This document shows, piece after piece, positions 11,590-22,400 of a stretch of 64,000 nucleotides of DNA. Where the stretch lies: positions 119,040,376 through 119,104,375 of the forward strand of contig NC_083342.1 of NCBI RefSeq assembly GCF_019175385.1, read 5' to 3'. How positions within the stretch are numbered: position 1 is the stretch's first letter; every line of letters starts with the position of its first letter. Made by a program: the position numbers and the translations under genes. The notes below the pieces were generated by a model. The model did not search any database. It was not told the origin of the DNA and saw nothing but the letters and a program-made list of their open reading frames with translations. Origin of the DNA: Lycium barbarum (lineage: Eukaryota; Streptophyta; Magnoliopsida; Solanales; Solanaceae).

Positions 11590-12120
11590 AAGTTTATACT
11601 CACGTCAAGGAGCGTTTTAACTTGAAGATTTAGCTCCACTTGAAGAGCTTTGCAACTTGAAGATTTAGCTCAAATTTGAGGAGCTTTACAATTTCAAGAT
11701 TTAGCTCGAATTTGATGAGCTTCGTGATTTGAAAATTTGGTTCATGATTTGATGAGCTTCATGACTTAAATATTTAGCTCGAATTTGATGAGCATCTCTA
11801 TTTTAAGATTTAGCTCGAATTCGATGAGCTTCACGATTTGAAATTTAGCTTGTAATTTGATGAGCTTCGTAACTTGAGGATTTAACTCGAATTTGAAGAG
11901 CTTTGACTTTTCTCGAATTTGAGGAGCTTCGCCATCTGCAGTTTAAACTCGTGCATCATGGAGCGTTATAACTTGCAGTTTAGGCTCGTACGATGAGGAG
12001 CATTGTAACCCTCAGTTTAGGCTCGTGCGATAAAGAGCATTATAACTTGAAGTTTAGGCTCGTGCGATGAGGAGCATTGCAACTTGCAGTTTATGCTCGT
12101 GTGATGAGGAGCATTGTAAC
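11590..12120. repeat. Tandem array of ~40-50 bp units between gag remnant and LTR fragment
   Basis: There are two related sub-arrays. The left one (about 11590-11930) repeats a unit containing GATTTAGCTCGAATTTGATG and then AGCTTC. The right one (about 11935-12120) repeats CAGTTTAGGCTCGTGCGATG followed by AGGAGCATTGTAAC. Units are diverged. The array directly follows the gag remnant in the minus-strand sense. Plant Tat-lineage elements are known to carry such arrays in their 3' untranslated region, and this fits that pattern. Confidence 0.75.
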
Positions 12121-12169
12121 ATACATAGACTCTTTCATTTCATTTTCGAATTTAAACTTGCCCCACTAT

Positions 12170-13450
12170 GGAGTTCTTCTACATATTCATCTTTGCGGGG
12201 CTCAGAGATGGACAACCATTGATCTCCACTTGTATCCATGCTCAGTTCCATGTCATGCACATGGGTGGCTAACTCATTAAATGTATTGGGCTTTATTCCT
12301 TACAAGATGTAGCGAAGACCCCAATTCATGCCTTGAATGCACATTTCCATGCTAGAAGTTTCACTAAGGCGATCTTTGCAGTTGAGGCTCAAGCTCCTCC
12401 AACGATTGATGAAGTCAATAACTGGCTCATCTTCATGTTGATACACTTTTGTAAGTTCAATCATACTAACCGCCTTGTGCTATAAAAACGATTGAGGAAT
12501 TCTTGCTCCAGCTGCTCCCAACTATCTATAGAACCAGGTTTGAGATCTGTGTACCAATAAAAAGTATTTTCTTTGAGAGATCGGACGAACTGCTTGACAA
12601 GATGATCACCGTAAATCCCAGCGTTGTTTCAAGTCTCGACGAAGTGTGCTATATGTTGTTTGGGATTTCCGTCACCAAAAAATTGTTGGAATTTAGGATA
12701 TTGATAGCCAGCATGCATCTTCAAGTTATCAATCCTTTGTGTATACGGCTTTACATATGTAAGAGAAGATTTGGATGCGGTCTCAGATTTATCCTTGATA
12801 GTCTCAATGATGAAGTCCTTAAATTTTTCAAGGGGAATGAGACCTTCGGTGGAGACTTAGACCTCCTTGATAGTTGTTGCTTGTTTGGCGGAAGACTCTC
12901 CTTCCTCTTGTGTTTTATGAAGCTTCATAGGTTCTTGAGTGGATCGTCTTTCCTCCATGCTCTCCATCTGATATATTAGCTTAGAAAGTTTAGAATCTTG
13001 TTCTTGCATGTGCTTTGTCAAGCCTTCAATTGTTTTAGTCAAACTTGCAAGTTGTTCTTCTATAGTAGAAGCGTCAATCATCATTGCTTGCACGCCCATC
13101 ATAGAGGACGAAAAATGATATGGATCAGTAATTGAATTAAGCTTGGATTGGGGAGCGTCTTGATAGGAAATTGTTGCATATCCAGCATTTAAGAGATCAT
13201 CATCTTCTTACATGAAGTGGTGGTTGGACTTGCAATGGCGTTCTTGCTGCAGATTAAGTTAAGCCAAAGTTCTTTCAAGCACCTCCGCAATATTATTCCC
13301 TTCCTCTAACACGCGGGTAGAGGATATCATTCCTTTCGGAGAAGATGAACCTGACACATGAGTTGACTTGGACTGTACTTGAAGCACTTGGTGTCCTAGC
13401 ATTTTGATTTTGCTTCTTTTGATTTGGTCAATAATCTCCATGACACTTTC
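12170..13450 (-). pseudogene. Gypsy gag pseudogene, no pol
   Basis: Minus-strand reading begins near 13441 (MEIIDQIKRSKIKM). It continues with a coiled-coil-like stretch at 13102-12857 (TIEEQLASLTKTIEGLTKHM, then QEQDSKLSKLIYQMESMEER). It then shows the core of the Retrotrans_gag family at about 12640-12480: NTFYWYTDLKPGSIDSW followed by EQLEQEFLNRFY. Further gag-like pieces (HEDEPVIDFINRWRSL and a Met-rich QGMNWGL) follow in other frames down to about 12190. There are several internal stops (for example within VET-stop-NNAGIYG near 12630) and at least one frameshift. No zinc knuckle, protease or RT follows: the tandem array starts at once. It belongs to the element with its PBS at 13562-13579 and LTR at 13587-14043. 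Confidence 0.8.
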
Positions 13451-13561
13451 AATTCACTTTTAGAGCCAGTAGCCGCAATAGCATTGGATTTGGGGTTGAT
13501 CTTCATTTGAGTCATTGAGATGTTCTTCAACTTTTAAATGAAGAGATGAGAGGTAGAGATT

Positions 13562-13579
13562 GTCCCACTGGGCGTGCCA
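13562..13579 (-). other. Primer-binding site of the minus-strand Gypsy element
   Basis: The minus strand reads TGGCACGCCCAGTGGGAC, starting with TGG as required to pair with a tRNA CCA end. It lies 7 nt inside the LTR end at 13587. The same string is common after LTRs of Solanaceae Gypsy elements (recalled, not searched). Confidence 0.75.
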
Positions 13580-13586
13580 ATTTGTT

Positions 13587-14043
13587 TGCTACAACTTTTG
13601 ATATGCGGAAAATAAACTGCAACCACAAACAAAATATGAAGAAACAAAGATTTTATTGATGAATATTGCGGGTAAAAATCTGTTTATTCCCTTGATTCCT
13701 CTCTCCTAATTTTTTTTCGTAATTCAAGGGTCATTAGTAGCGTATTTCTCGAACGTAGGATGACCTCCTTGTGATGTATTTGACCTTCAAGAACGCCGGA
13801 CATTTTGATAAAGGTAGTATTTGAAGCCTTGATCTCTTGTGAATACCATGAGTTTATGGGATATTCGAGATGTGATCTCTTTATGAATACCCATGAGTTT
13901 ATGGAATATTCGAGATGTTTTTTTAAGGGAATATGTGCCGCTTTATATAGGCGTAAGCTAGGGTCTGGGTATTGTAGCCTTCAAGAAACCCTAACAGATA
14001 TTGGGCTCATCTTGTAGAGTCTAACAAAACTTCGATATCTACA
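13587..14043 (-). repeat. 5' LTR (457 bp) of the gag-only Gypsy element
   Basis: On the plus strand it runs from TGCTACAAC to GATATCTACA, giving TG...CA ends. It is placed by the PBS immediately to its left and by the gag remnant further left. Within it, two related ~60-bp stretches (GTGAATACCATGAGTTTATG type, 13840-13920) are repeated. No second copy of this LTR is in the window, so the element has lost its other end. Confidence 0.7.
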
Positions 14044-14046
14044 AAT

Positions 14047-14120
14047 GGTCATTGATTTATTGTATTGTATATACATGTTTTTAGTGTTCGTATATTTTAC
14101 AGAGCACATTAATTTTATCT
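14047..14120 (+). repeat. Right copy of the ~75-bp direct repeat
   Basis: This is the partner of 7818-7893. It starts four bases after the end of the 457-bp LTR. A 75-bp duplication is far longer than a retrotransposon target duplication. Confidence 0.75.
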
Positions 14121-14121
14121 A

Positions 14122-15141
14122 GTGAACCTAGTGAGAAATTTGGCCCCTGTTAGGTGAAGGCAGATAGCTTGTCTAAGTGAAGGGCATTCCAATTTTTATT
14201 TTTATTTTTATTTTTATTTTCTTTTAATTTTTTTTTTTAAACAAAAAATTGGGGGTAGTGAAAGAGGAAAATAGGGGAAGGGATTACAAGGTGATGAATT
14301 GAACCTTCACCAATAAGGTAAAAGTTCAAACAACCAACCAACTCAGTTATTAGGATCCTAGGGCATTCCAGTTTTTAGTTCAAAAGGCCTTGTTTGGTTG
14401 TGTGAGTCACTCACAGAGAGATAAATTAAGCCTTGTCCATGTTCACCTTGTGACAAAAAACCATGTGGTGGAACTATTATTTTTTCTTTGAGCCAAAAAA
14501 ATATTTTCGCACTTCTTTTAATAAATCACCCAGACATATACTTTTATCAACAAATCTCTAAAAAGGATTACAATTAAGGAAGATCAATTTCCTGCCCTAC
14601 TCATCCGAATGAGCGAGAAATAAACCCCTCCCTAAACAAATATGTAAGAAATAAAAACTTAGCAAAAATAAAAAATTTAGTATTGCCTCAGAGTTGATAG
14701 CATACATACTGTAAGACAATACAATATTACAAAGTGAAATACTAATATAATGATTAAATAAAATATAAAAATAAGAAGACTATATAAAATAAGAAAAGGC
14801 TATGTTATTCGAGCTTGTTTAATTCTGATCACGAGTGTTTATTGTTCTTTATCTTTTATGTAGCCATTGAAGCTTCGTATGCATCATCAATGCCCTACGT
14901 ACTGTTCTCTCATAGGAATGTCAATGATAAATAAAGGATGCTAATTTAATAACATAAATAAAGTTGTTATGTCAATATACTAAATCAAGGTGTTAAAATA
15001 AAGTTGCTATTTTAAAATACAAAATAAAGGTAACAAGATAGCACATACAATAACACTACCTGAAAATAGCAGTTTGGCCAACGAGCCAGTGGGGCAGGGC
15101 AATAGGGGGGCGGCGCAGGGCAAGGTAGGGTAGGGGAACAT
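14122..15141. other. Intergenic, AT-rich, no gene recognised
   Basis: The stretch contains a (TTTTTA)n simple repeat at about 14192-14220 and a G-rich tract at 15090-15136 (GGGGCAGGG-type words). Similar G-rich tracts recur at 17133-17160 and 18010-18070. The last one ends in CCCGTTGACATCCCTA, which resembles a hAT-type end. I could not pair it with a left end and target duplication. Confidence 0.4.
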
Positions 15142-15236
15142 TTAAGTGGAGAGTCCGGAACTAAAATGCCCAAAAAAAAAAATATATTTTGAACTAAAAT
15201 ATCTCAATAAAAAAAAAAGTTATCAAAGTATCCATA

Positions 15237-15500
15237 GCGCAGTAAAATACTGCGCTATAGCACTAACGGAGACGGAGCCGTTAAGTGCTATAGCGCAGTA
15301 TTTTACTGCGTTATAGAAAAAAATTATTTTTTTTTGGTACTTCTATAACGCAGTAAAATACTGCGTTATAGAAGTACCAAAAAAAGAATTTCTTTCTATA
15401 ACGCAGTATTTCTATAACGCAGTAAAATACTGCGTTATAGAAGTACCAATTTTTTTTTTTTTTTTTGTATAACGCAATAAAATACTGCGTTATATAAACA
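15237..15500. repeat. Left palindromic arm of the foldback MULE
   Basis: Five nested palindromes built on GCAGTAAAATACTGC are separated by poly(A)/poly(T) runs and GGTACTTCTATAACGCAG words. They mirror the set at 16805-17045, so the arms can pair with each other or each palindrome can fold alone. Confidence 0.9.
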
Positions 15501-15554
15501 GTACAAAAAAAAAATTGGTCAACTTTATTTTTTGCAACACTTAGTGTTATTTTT

Positions 15555-16089
15555 CATACTTTGAGCAATGATTAGTCGTGTGTCAAGACTCCGAAACATC
15601 AATATTTTATATAGAACCTGATATTTTTTTCTGCGTACAATAATGTAGGCCCAATACATCAAGGATACGTAGACGTTCGGATCGTCAATTTAGGGGTTGA
15701 AAAGATGCCCGAAGTAAGTTTTGTTTGATAAAACTTAGTGTTTTTTCCATACTTTAACCAATGATTAGTCGTGTGTCAAGACTCCGAAACGTTAATATTT
15801 TATATAAAACCTGATATTTTTTTCTGCGTACAATAATGTAGGCCCAATACATCAAGGATACGTAGACGTTCGGATCGTCATTTTAGGGGTTGAAAAGGTG
15901 CCTGAAGTAAGTTTTGCATACTTTGACCAATGATTAGTCGTGTGTCAAGACTCCGAAACGACAATATTTTATATAGAACCTGATATTTTTTTCTGCGTAC
16001 AATAATGTAGGCTCAATACATCAAGGATACGTAGACGTTCGGATAGTCATTTTAGGGGTTGAAAAAGTACCCGAAGTAAGTTTTGTTTG
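15555..16089 (+). repeat. Three direct ~170-bp repeats inside the foldback MULE
   Basis: Copies at 15555-15726, 15748-15916 and 15917-16089 each run from CATACTTT, through GATTAGTCGTGTGTCAAGAC and GGATACGTAGACGTTCGGAT, to GAAGTAAGTTTTG. One inverted copy lies at 16575-16748. The 3:1 imbalance shows the left arm expanded after the inverted structure formed. Confidence 0.9.
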
Positions 16090-17132
16090 GAAACTTTAGG
16101 GTGTTTTATTTTTTAAGATTTTGATTTAAGCGTGTTATTTTTTAATCAAGACATAACTTTATTTTGAATATAAATATAATTTTAAAAAATATAAGGACAA
16201 AAACTAGTTGTAAAGTCGTCAAACTTTAGATGGTCATAACTTTGCGCTCGGACGTCCGTTTTACGCGTTTTTTTTTTTTTTGAACTTGCGTTTTTTTTCG
16301 AGATCTATGCGGACAAACCGCCGAGCCGATTTTTAAAAAAACGCCTTTTATCCGATTGAATTTCGATTTTCCCCCAAATTGGCGTGAAATTTTCAGTTTT
16401 ATTTACTTATAAGATGATGATACGCAATAAATTTCAACGTAAAAATCCCGGGGTAATGTAGCTGTGAATGTCAATTTCACTTCTACTGTTTCAATTTTTG
16501 AAAATAAAGCTGACTAATTTTCTCGACATATAAAGTTGACTAAAATAACCTTACAGTCAAACACTAAGTTTTATCAAACAAAACTTACTTCGGGCACCTT
16601 TTCAACCCCTAAAATGACGATACGAACGTCTACGTATCCTTGATGTATTGGGCTTACATTATTGTACGCAGAAAAAAATATCAGGTTCTATATAAAATAT
16701 TGACGTTTCGGAGTCTTGACACACGACTAATCATTGGTTAAAGTATGGAAAATAACACTAAGTGTTGCAAAAAATAAAGTTGGCCAATTTTTTTTTGTAC
16801 TGTTTATATAACGCAGTATTTTACTGCGTTATACAAAAAAAAAAAATTGGTACTTCTATAACGTAGTATTTTACTGCGTTATAGAAAGAATTTTTTTTTT
16901 TGGTACTTCTATAACGCAGTAAAATACTGCGTTATAGAAGTACCAAAAAAAAAAAAATCTTTCTATAACGCAGTAAAATACTGCGCTATAGCACTTAACG
17001 GCTCCGTCTCCGTTAGTGCTATAGCGCAGTATTTTACTGCGCTATGGGTACTTTGGTAACTTTTTTTTATTGGGGTATTTTAATTCAAAATGTTTTTTTG
17101 GAGGGCATTTTGGTTCCGGACTCTTAAGTGGA

Positions 17133-18690
17133 TCAGGACAGGATAGGGCAGGGCAAAACTTCATTTTGAAAAATTTAAATGGGACAAGACAGGTGACGAA
17201 TACGCAAAAATGTTAATTATTGTAAGAATGACTTTATTCCAGACAAATTGGGTCCAAGCTTGAATGCCTATCTCAATAGGAAATTGGGACGATCTCCAAT
17301 TCAAAGAAAAAGCTGAGGCGAGTAGCCCTGTATTTTTTCAATTTTTTTTTTTTTTGGGCAAATTAATACTATTTTTGAACAAATATTTTGTGAAGAACTT
17401 CCTAATTTTTTCCTTCCACCATCATTTTCTTCAAGTGTTCATTAACGACAATGTAAAAAGTTAACCAAGTAAATAAGATATGTACGGTACGTAATCTAGA
17501 ATAGAGTGCAAATATTCAAAATTATTTAAAACTCTCACATGATAGACTTTGTTGCCTTTCAATTTTGAAATAGCTACGAGTTTTATACAGCTTTTCATAA
17601 GATTGAACAAACAAAATTATAGACAATATATTAGGAGAGTGAACCAACTTTTATTGTAGTAATCTTACTTTATAATAACCTCTAGAGTTAAAAGCATATT
17701 GCAATATTGATCTGTTTAAAATAATGGATTTCAAAATGTATAAAATCAAAAGTTATTTTTGCAGCTTCATCAAGATTCTAAAATGCACAAATTATTCCAT
17801 ATGCAATTCTGGTTGCATCATCCTTTTCTGAAACTGAAGGTGATTAAAACAAATATTTTAAAGAACAAAAAAAAAAGAAGTAAAAGAGTTGAATTGGTCA
17901 TCACAATTAAATGGTAGCATTTGATACTACCAGTTTAGAGAGTCTAGATCAAGTGGGCAGTACAAAATAAAACGAATGTTGCAAAATGCAAATAGAATAA
18001 GAAAATTTAAATGGGGCAGGGTGGGGCGGGTTAAAACTTTTGAAGGTTGAGGCTTGCTCTGCCCCGCCCGTTGACATCCCTACCTCAATACACACAAAAG
18101 TGCAGAGATTTGTTCCCCCCCCCCCCCCCCCCCCCCCCCACCAAAAAAAAAAAAAAAAAAAAACAAAGAGGGAGAATTAGATTCAGCCATTGAGGACATT
18201 ACAAAACCCGAGTATCACTTTATAGATATAGAAGTTTCCTCCAGAAAAAATTATAAAGCTTATGTCCAAACAAAATAGATTTCAGAGGATTTTCAATAAC
18301 ACATGTTCGTAAGATTTCATGACCATGCGGCATGTTTATATCACGTTGTATATCATCTATCAATGTATGTCACGCGGAGATTTACATTGATAAAACATAA
18401 ATATACATGAGATAAATGGATATATAGGGTGATATACGCTGGTATATGTAGTGATATATACGATATGCGGGGGATACATGCATAAAGTCTCCTTCAACCT
18501 TGAGCTTTCAATTTGAATATTATCTCAAATCATCTCCAAAGACGTCCAAATGATATTCAAGCTCCTTAGGGTGATATACACTAATATATATGGATATACA
18601 GTGGGATACACGGGTGTAGTGTTGCGGTATTTGGCGGTTCATTGAAGTAATTTGAAATGATTTTGATTATGGCTACAAGAATGAAGAAGA
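17133..18690. other. Intergenic, no gene recognised; long poly-C/poly-A run
   Basis: The stretch holds no convincing reading frame. A run of 25 C (18115-18139) is followed by A, CC and then 21 A (18143-18163). From about 18340 to 18640, GATATAC and ATATATG words recur. A segment near 18490-18565 (CTTGAGCTTTCAATTT, then ATCTCAAATCATCTCC) is related to 27385-27455. Confidence 0.5.
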
Positions 18691-18693
18691 CGG

Positions 18694-19089
18694 TGTTGAT
18701 GGTGGTTAGGGTTTTGCCATGGTTATGGTTGCAAATGCAAATGAAGACAAAATGGTAAAGGAGTATTATTCATATGGGATTCTGCACATATCATCACATT
18801 TGGGCCTAACTTGGGCTAAACGAATTAATCAAATCAGATGGAAATGGAAGAATAAAGACCCAAAGCCCATAAGAAAATACTACAGTTGTACATATACAAT
18901 GTCATCATTATATTCCTTGTAATTATTCCTAGTTTGTTAGTGAGTTAGCAAATAGAAAATAGCCAAGTGTCATTTATGTTGTAGAGGAAATGCCCTCATA
19001 CTTATATAAATATAGGACCATGTACAGATTCAATTCTTCAATCAAAAGCAAGAAAATTTTATTTACATTGTTTTTCATTTATTTCTACA
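18694..19089 (+). repeat. 5' LTR of the split Copia element (left border tentative)
   Basis: The right border is firm: the segment ends TTTCTACA directly before the PBS. A TATA box (TATATAAATAT, 19003-19013) and a CAATCAAAAGCAAG leader fit an LTR promoter and R region. The left border at TGTTGATGG is a guess, because no 3' LTR survives for comparison. Confidence 0.5.
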
Positions 19090-19101
19090 TGGTATCAGTG
19101 C
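19090..19101 (+). other. Copia primer-binding site (initiator-Met tRNA type)
   Basis: TGGTATCAGTGC matches the plant iMet PBS TGGTATCAGAGC except for one base, and lies immediately after the LTR end. It fixes the plus orientation of the Copia element. Confidence 0.85.
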
Positions 19102-19191
19102 AGGCTTAAATAGTTGCTCGTTTAGTCCTTTTTTTTTATTCTTGTTTTCTCACTTTACATCTCTTGTTTACTTGCTTTACATATCTCTTCT

Positions 19192-19493
19192 ATGTCTAAT
19201 TTACCAGAAAATACAAATGAAAGCACTGAAGTAACAGTAGAAACCACCCTAGTTGGTGATGCTGCTACTTCTGCGGAATTACTACAAAAGATGTTAGTTG
19301 ATTCTAGTCATCCTTTCTATATCCATCCCTCGGATTATCCAGGGATGATTCTTGTTTCCATTGTGTTTGATGGAAGAGGATATGGTGGCTGGAGAAGAGC
19401 AGTCATCATAGCTTTTTCAGCCAAGAACAAGCTGGGATTTACTGATGGATCTCTGGCTGTTCCCACTTTTGATCCATCACTTCTGAAAGCTTG
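19192..19493 (+). pseudogene. Copia gag, N-terminal part, cut by an LTR insertion
   Basis: The frame starts with ATG at 19192 (MSNLPENTNESTEV), 90 bp after the PBS. It shows features of the copia-type gag N-terminus: HPFYIHPSDYPGMILVS, then a GGWRRA box in place of the usual NYxxWxRA, and NKLGFTDGSL. The frame runs into the solo LTR at 19494. The reading frame resumes without loss at 23920 beyond the target duplication, so the insertion is clean. Confidence 0.88.
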
Positions 19494-22400
19494 TGTTGAC
19501 ACCCAATTTTGTCCCTCCTTTATTTAATTTTATTCACTCGGGTTTCTAAATTTACTGACGAGCTAAATATTTTATTTTCACAACTATTATTTTCGCTACT
19601 TTTATTTTTAAACATTACGAGCATTACTTTATCACAGATTTTAGATGATTCGCCATCATTTCATTTTTTTTCGGGTTTGGACTCGTTAAATTAATTACAA
19701 GACAACACTTTGCAAAATATTTATTTTTACATTATTAATTATTTATCATCTTTACCAGTTATTAAATTAGAAGCCCAAGAATTATTAAATAGCGGAGGAA
19801 GGATTAACAATTTTTAGCCAAATTAATGGCCCAAAATACAAATTTAATATTATTTCTCTATCCAAATAAACAAACCACATTTTAATACCCAATCCACATT
19901 TTTTTAACCAACTAAATGCCAAACATATCAGCCCAATTCTTACACCATTACCCGACCCGACCCGGTCCAATTCTCCCTTATTTCACCCTAACCCTACCTC
20001 TCTCTCTTTCTTTTTTTCTTTTCCCTCCCCGTCGCTCTTCTCTTTCTCCTTCTCACTCTCTTTCTCCGCCTCTTTCCTCCCTTTCCCTTCTCAACCCTTT
20101 CGCCGCCGCCTTCTTTCCCTCTCTTCTTCTTTCACGCTCCTCACACCTTCACTCTCCTCCCACGTTCCCCTGTCCCCCACTTCGTTCTGCCATCTCCACC
20201 ATCACTGCTCCTCACGTTCCCCTCCACTTCACCCGACATCGCCCTGCCATTCCCACGTTTCTCTCTGCCTTCCACCACGTCTGTCCCCCATGCTTGTTCC
20301 CCGCTAGTCTCTCTCCCACGCTCATCTCTTTACTTTAATACAAATAAAATCCTATAAATGGGATCCGAAGTTGAATCGGAAAAAGGGGGCGAAGAAGTTT
20401 TCCGTCATCAAGTCTTAAATCTCCCTTTTTTTTCTTATTTTTGTTTGGGTTTTCCTTAAAATCAGAAAACCCCTTCTGTTGAAATATATGATTTGGGACT
20501 GAAATTATCATCGAATAGATAGCCTCAATTCTAAAAAATAACCACATATTACTCTATTTCTACTTTCCAGTTTGAAACTCTAGCTACTTTAATCGGGTTC
20601 GTTCGTGTTCGAGCGTAGATTCGAGACATCGACACCCACTTCACTGCACCCACAGAAGGTAATTTTTCTTCCATTAAGTTATTTGGTGTTGTTAGCTCAC
20701 CGTTTGTTGTCTATTGTTTATGTTTTATGTTTGGATTGAGTTTTGTGTCACTAGTTTGTTCTACTAATTATTAGTAGCAGCCTAGCGTATATGTTTAGGT
20801 TCTGTTTATTAGTCGGGACAATATGTGCTAATGCAGCTGTTAATGTGATTCAGGGCTATCTTCTTTCTCTCTTGCCATTTTTTTTGTTCAAATCTTAAGG
20901 CGTATTAATGATTCTGTGTTGGTTCAAATACTGCGTTTGTGTGATTGGTGTATGTAGTCTAAATAGTTGGGTATGTGTTAGAATGGCTGGATTCCTATTT
21001 TATTAAGTACTAGGCACGATTTTGGGGTAATTAATCCTCTGTGTAGTTCAATTTCTTTTCAGATAGTTACCCTCTCGCTTCTGATTCTGTATGCGGCCAT
21101 ATACGTGATTTTCTTCAGCTTTAACGCCTCAGCATGACTTCCTTTTTGTTTGTTTCTGCTTGATTGATTGACTTCTGAAAAGTGTTGAGGGTGGATAGGC
21201 TCGAGGCATTCAGTTTCACACCCACTTAGGTGTATATTAGTTGATATATTTAGTATACAAGAGGGCTGAGAAGAAATACCCATTACCAAATCAGTCGCAT
21301 AAAGTTCCGATATGTTAAAAAATAATGAATTTGAGGCAGCATTTAAAACTAGTGTGATTATTCAAACTTATGTGCACCCAATTTGATTGTAGAAATTGCA
21401 TTGAGCTGCTTTACATTAAGATAATATGCCTTAACCTCTTAACCAAAATATTCCCTATCTATTCCTTTATATCAATCTAGAGTTTAAGCACAAAACTTCC
21501 TTAAATTCAAATGATCAGTCAATATCTGTCCACTTGTTTGATTTTTGAGGTTTATAATGTATCAATATTAGTTTAGGGTCTGGTTTGTTCCTAAGTGTGG
21601 TTTACACTGCTTTACACTTGTTTTTTTTGTGGCTTACTTAAGACTAAACATCTGAGCCTTATGCTTGCCCATATCCACTTAGTTGTTGGTTGAATCTGTT
21701 GTTTGATGGCACATGGATAAGTTGCGAATGTTTCTGTTGACACATCAATCACAACTTACTATATGAGCACGTTTTATGTTAGTATTAAGATCATATGTGT
21801 GTGTGAAAGCAGTTGAGGCCTATTAGATTGCATGAATATGGAAAGTGACCTAGACTTTCATATAGGGATCAGATTTCGAACACTCCTATTTGTCTTTTTT
21901 TTTCAAACAAATGAATGATATAACTTAACTTGGTGACATTATATGGTTCTATTGCCTCTCAACCCAATTCACATATGACCACTATATAATCCTAGCATTG
22001 AACCTGGCTATGTATGACCCTCAATACTTGGAAGTTATGCATGCAGTAACTTGCCTATCCTTCTTTCATCTCGGCTGCTACATATCCATGCTGTCCTGTG
22101 CTACTGTTGTCTTCTGATTTAGATTCTTTTTCATATGCTCATTGGCCTAAGAATAATAACAATGTTGCTGTTTTAGTATGTTTATCTTCTCTTCTATTTC
22201 TTTATTTAAATATCAGTCTCATCTAGTCCCCAATCCCTCTATTGTCGACACTCAGCTAGGACTAGATTATCACTTGCATAGTTTTGCCTTATTGCTACTG
22301 TGTCGGTTTGCTGAATTTGAAGATTCTGTCTGCATTTTAATTACTATCTCAGCATAATCATTTATAATCTGGAAAGGTTCAGCTAGTTTACTACGCATTA

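Larger units (their letters stand above)
15151..17123. mobile_element. Foldback Mutator-like element (non-autonomous MULE)
   Basis: This 1973-bp element is bounded by inverted ends GAGTCCGGAAC ... GTTCCGGACTC and flanked by the perfect 9-bp target duplication TTAAGTGGA (15142-15150 and 17124-17132). A 9-bp duplication is the Mutator hallmark. The inverted arms extend about 550 bp, to roughly 15726 on the left and 16575 on the right. Each arm carries five copies of a palindromic word of the type AACGCAGTAAAATACTGCGTT or its AGCGC variant. The left arm also has three direct copies of a ~170-bp block (15555-15726, 15748-15916, 15917-16089), and the right arm has one inverted copy (16575-16748). 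No transposase frame is present. A transcript would fold into a very long imperfect hairpin. Confidence 0.92.

Noticed and set aside
15237..17045. CRISPR-like or microRNA-gene reading of the regularly spaced palindromes
   Set aside because: The palindromes sit in the inverted arms of a transposon with a 9-bp target duplication in plant DNA. Spacing is irregular and there are no cas genes.
14923..18083. Possible large hAT element with ends TAGGAATGTCAA and TTGACATCCCTA
   Set aside because: The ends are only partly complementary and the flanking 8-bp words do not match. G-rich sequence inside is suggestive, but the boundaries cannot be supported.
19916..20338. 140-codon plus-strand frame rich in Ser, Pro and Leu
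   Set aside because: It is a reading of the pyrimidine-rich tract inside the solo LTR. The equivalent tract in the other LTRs gives unrelated frames.
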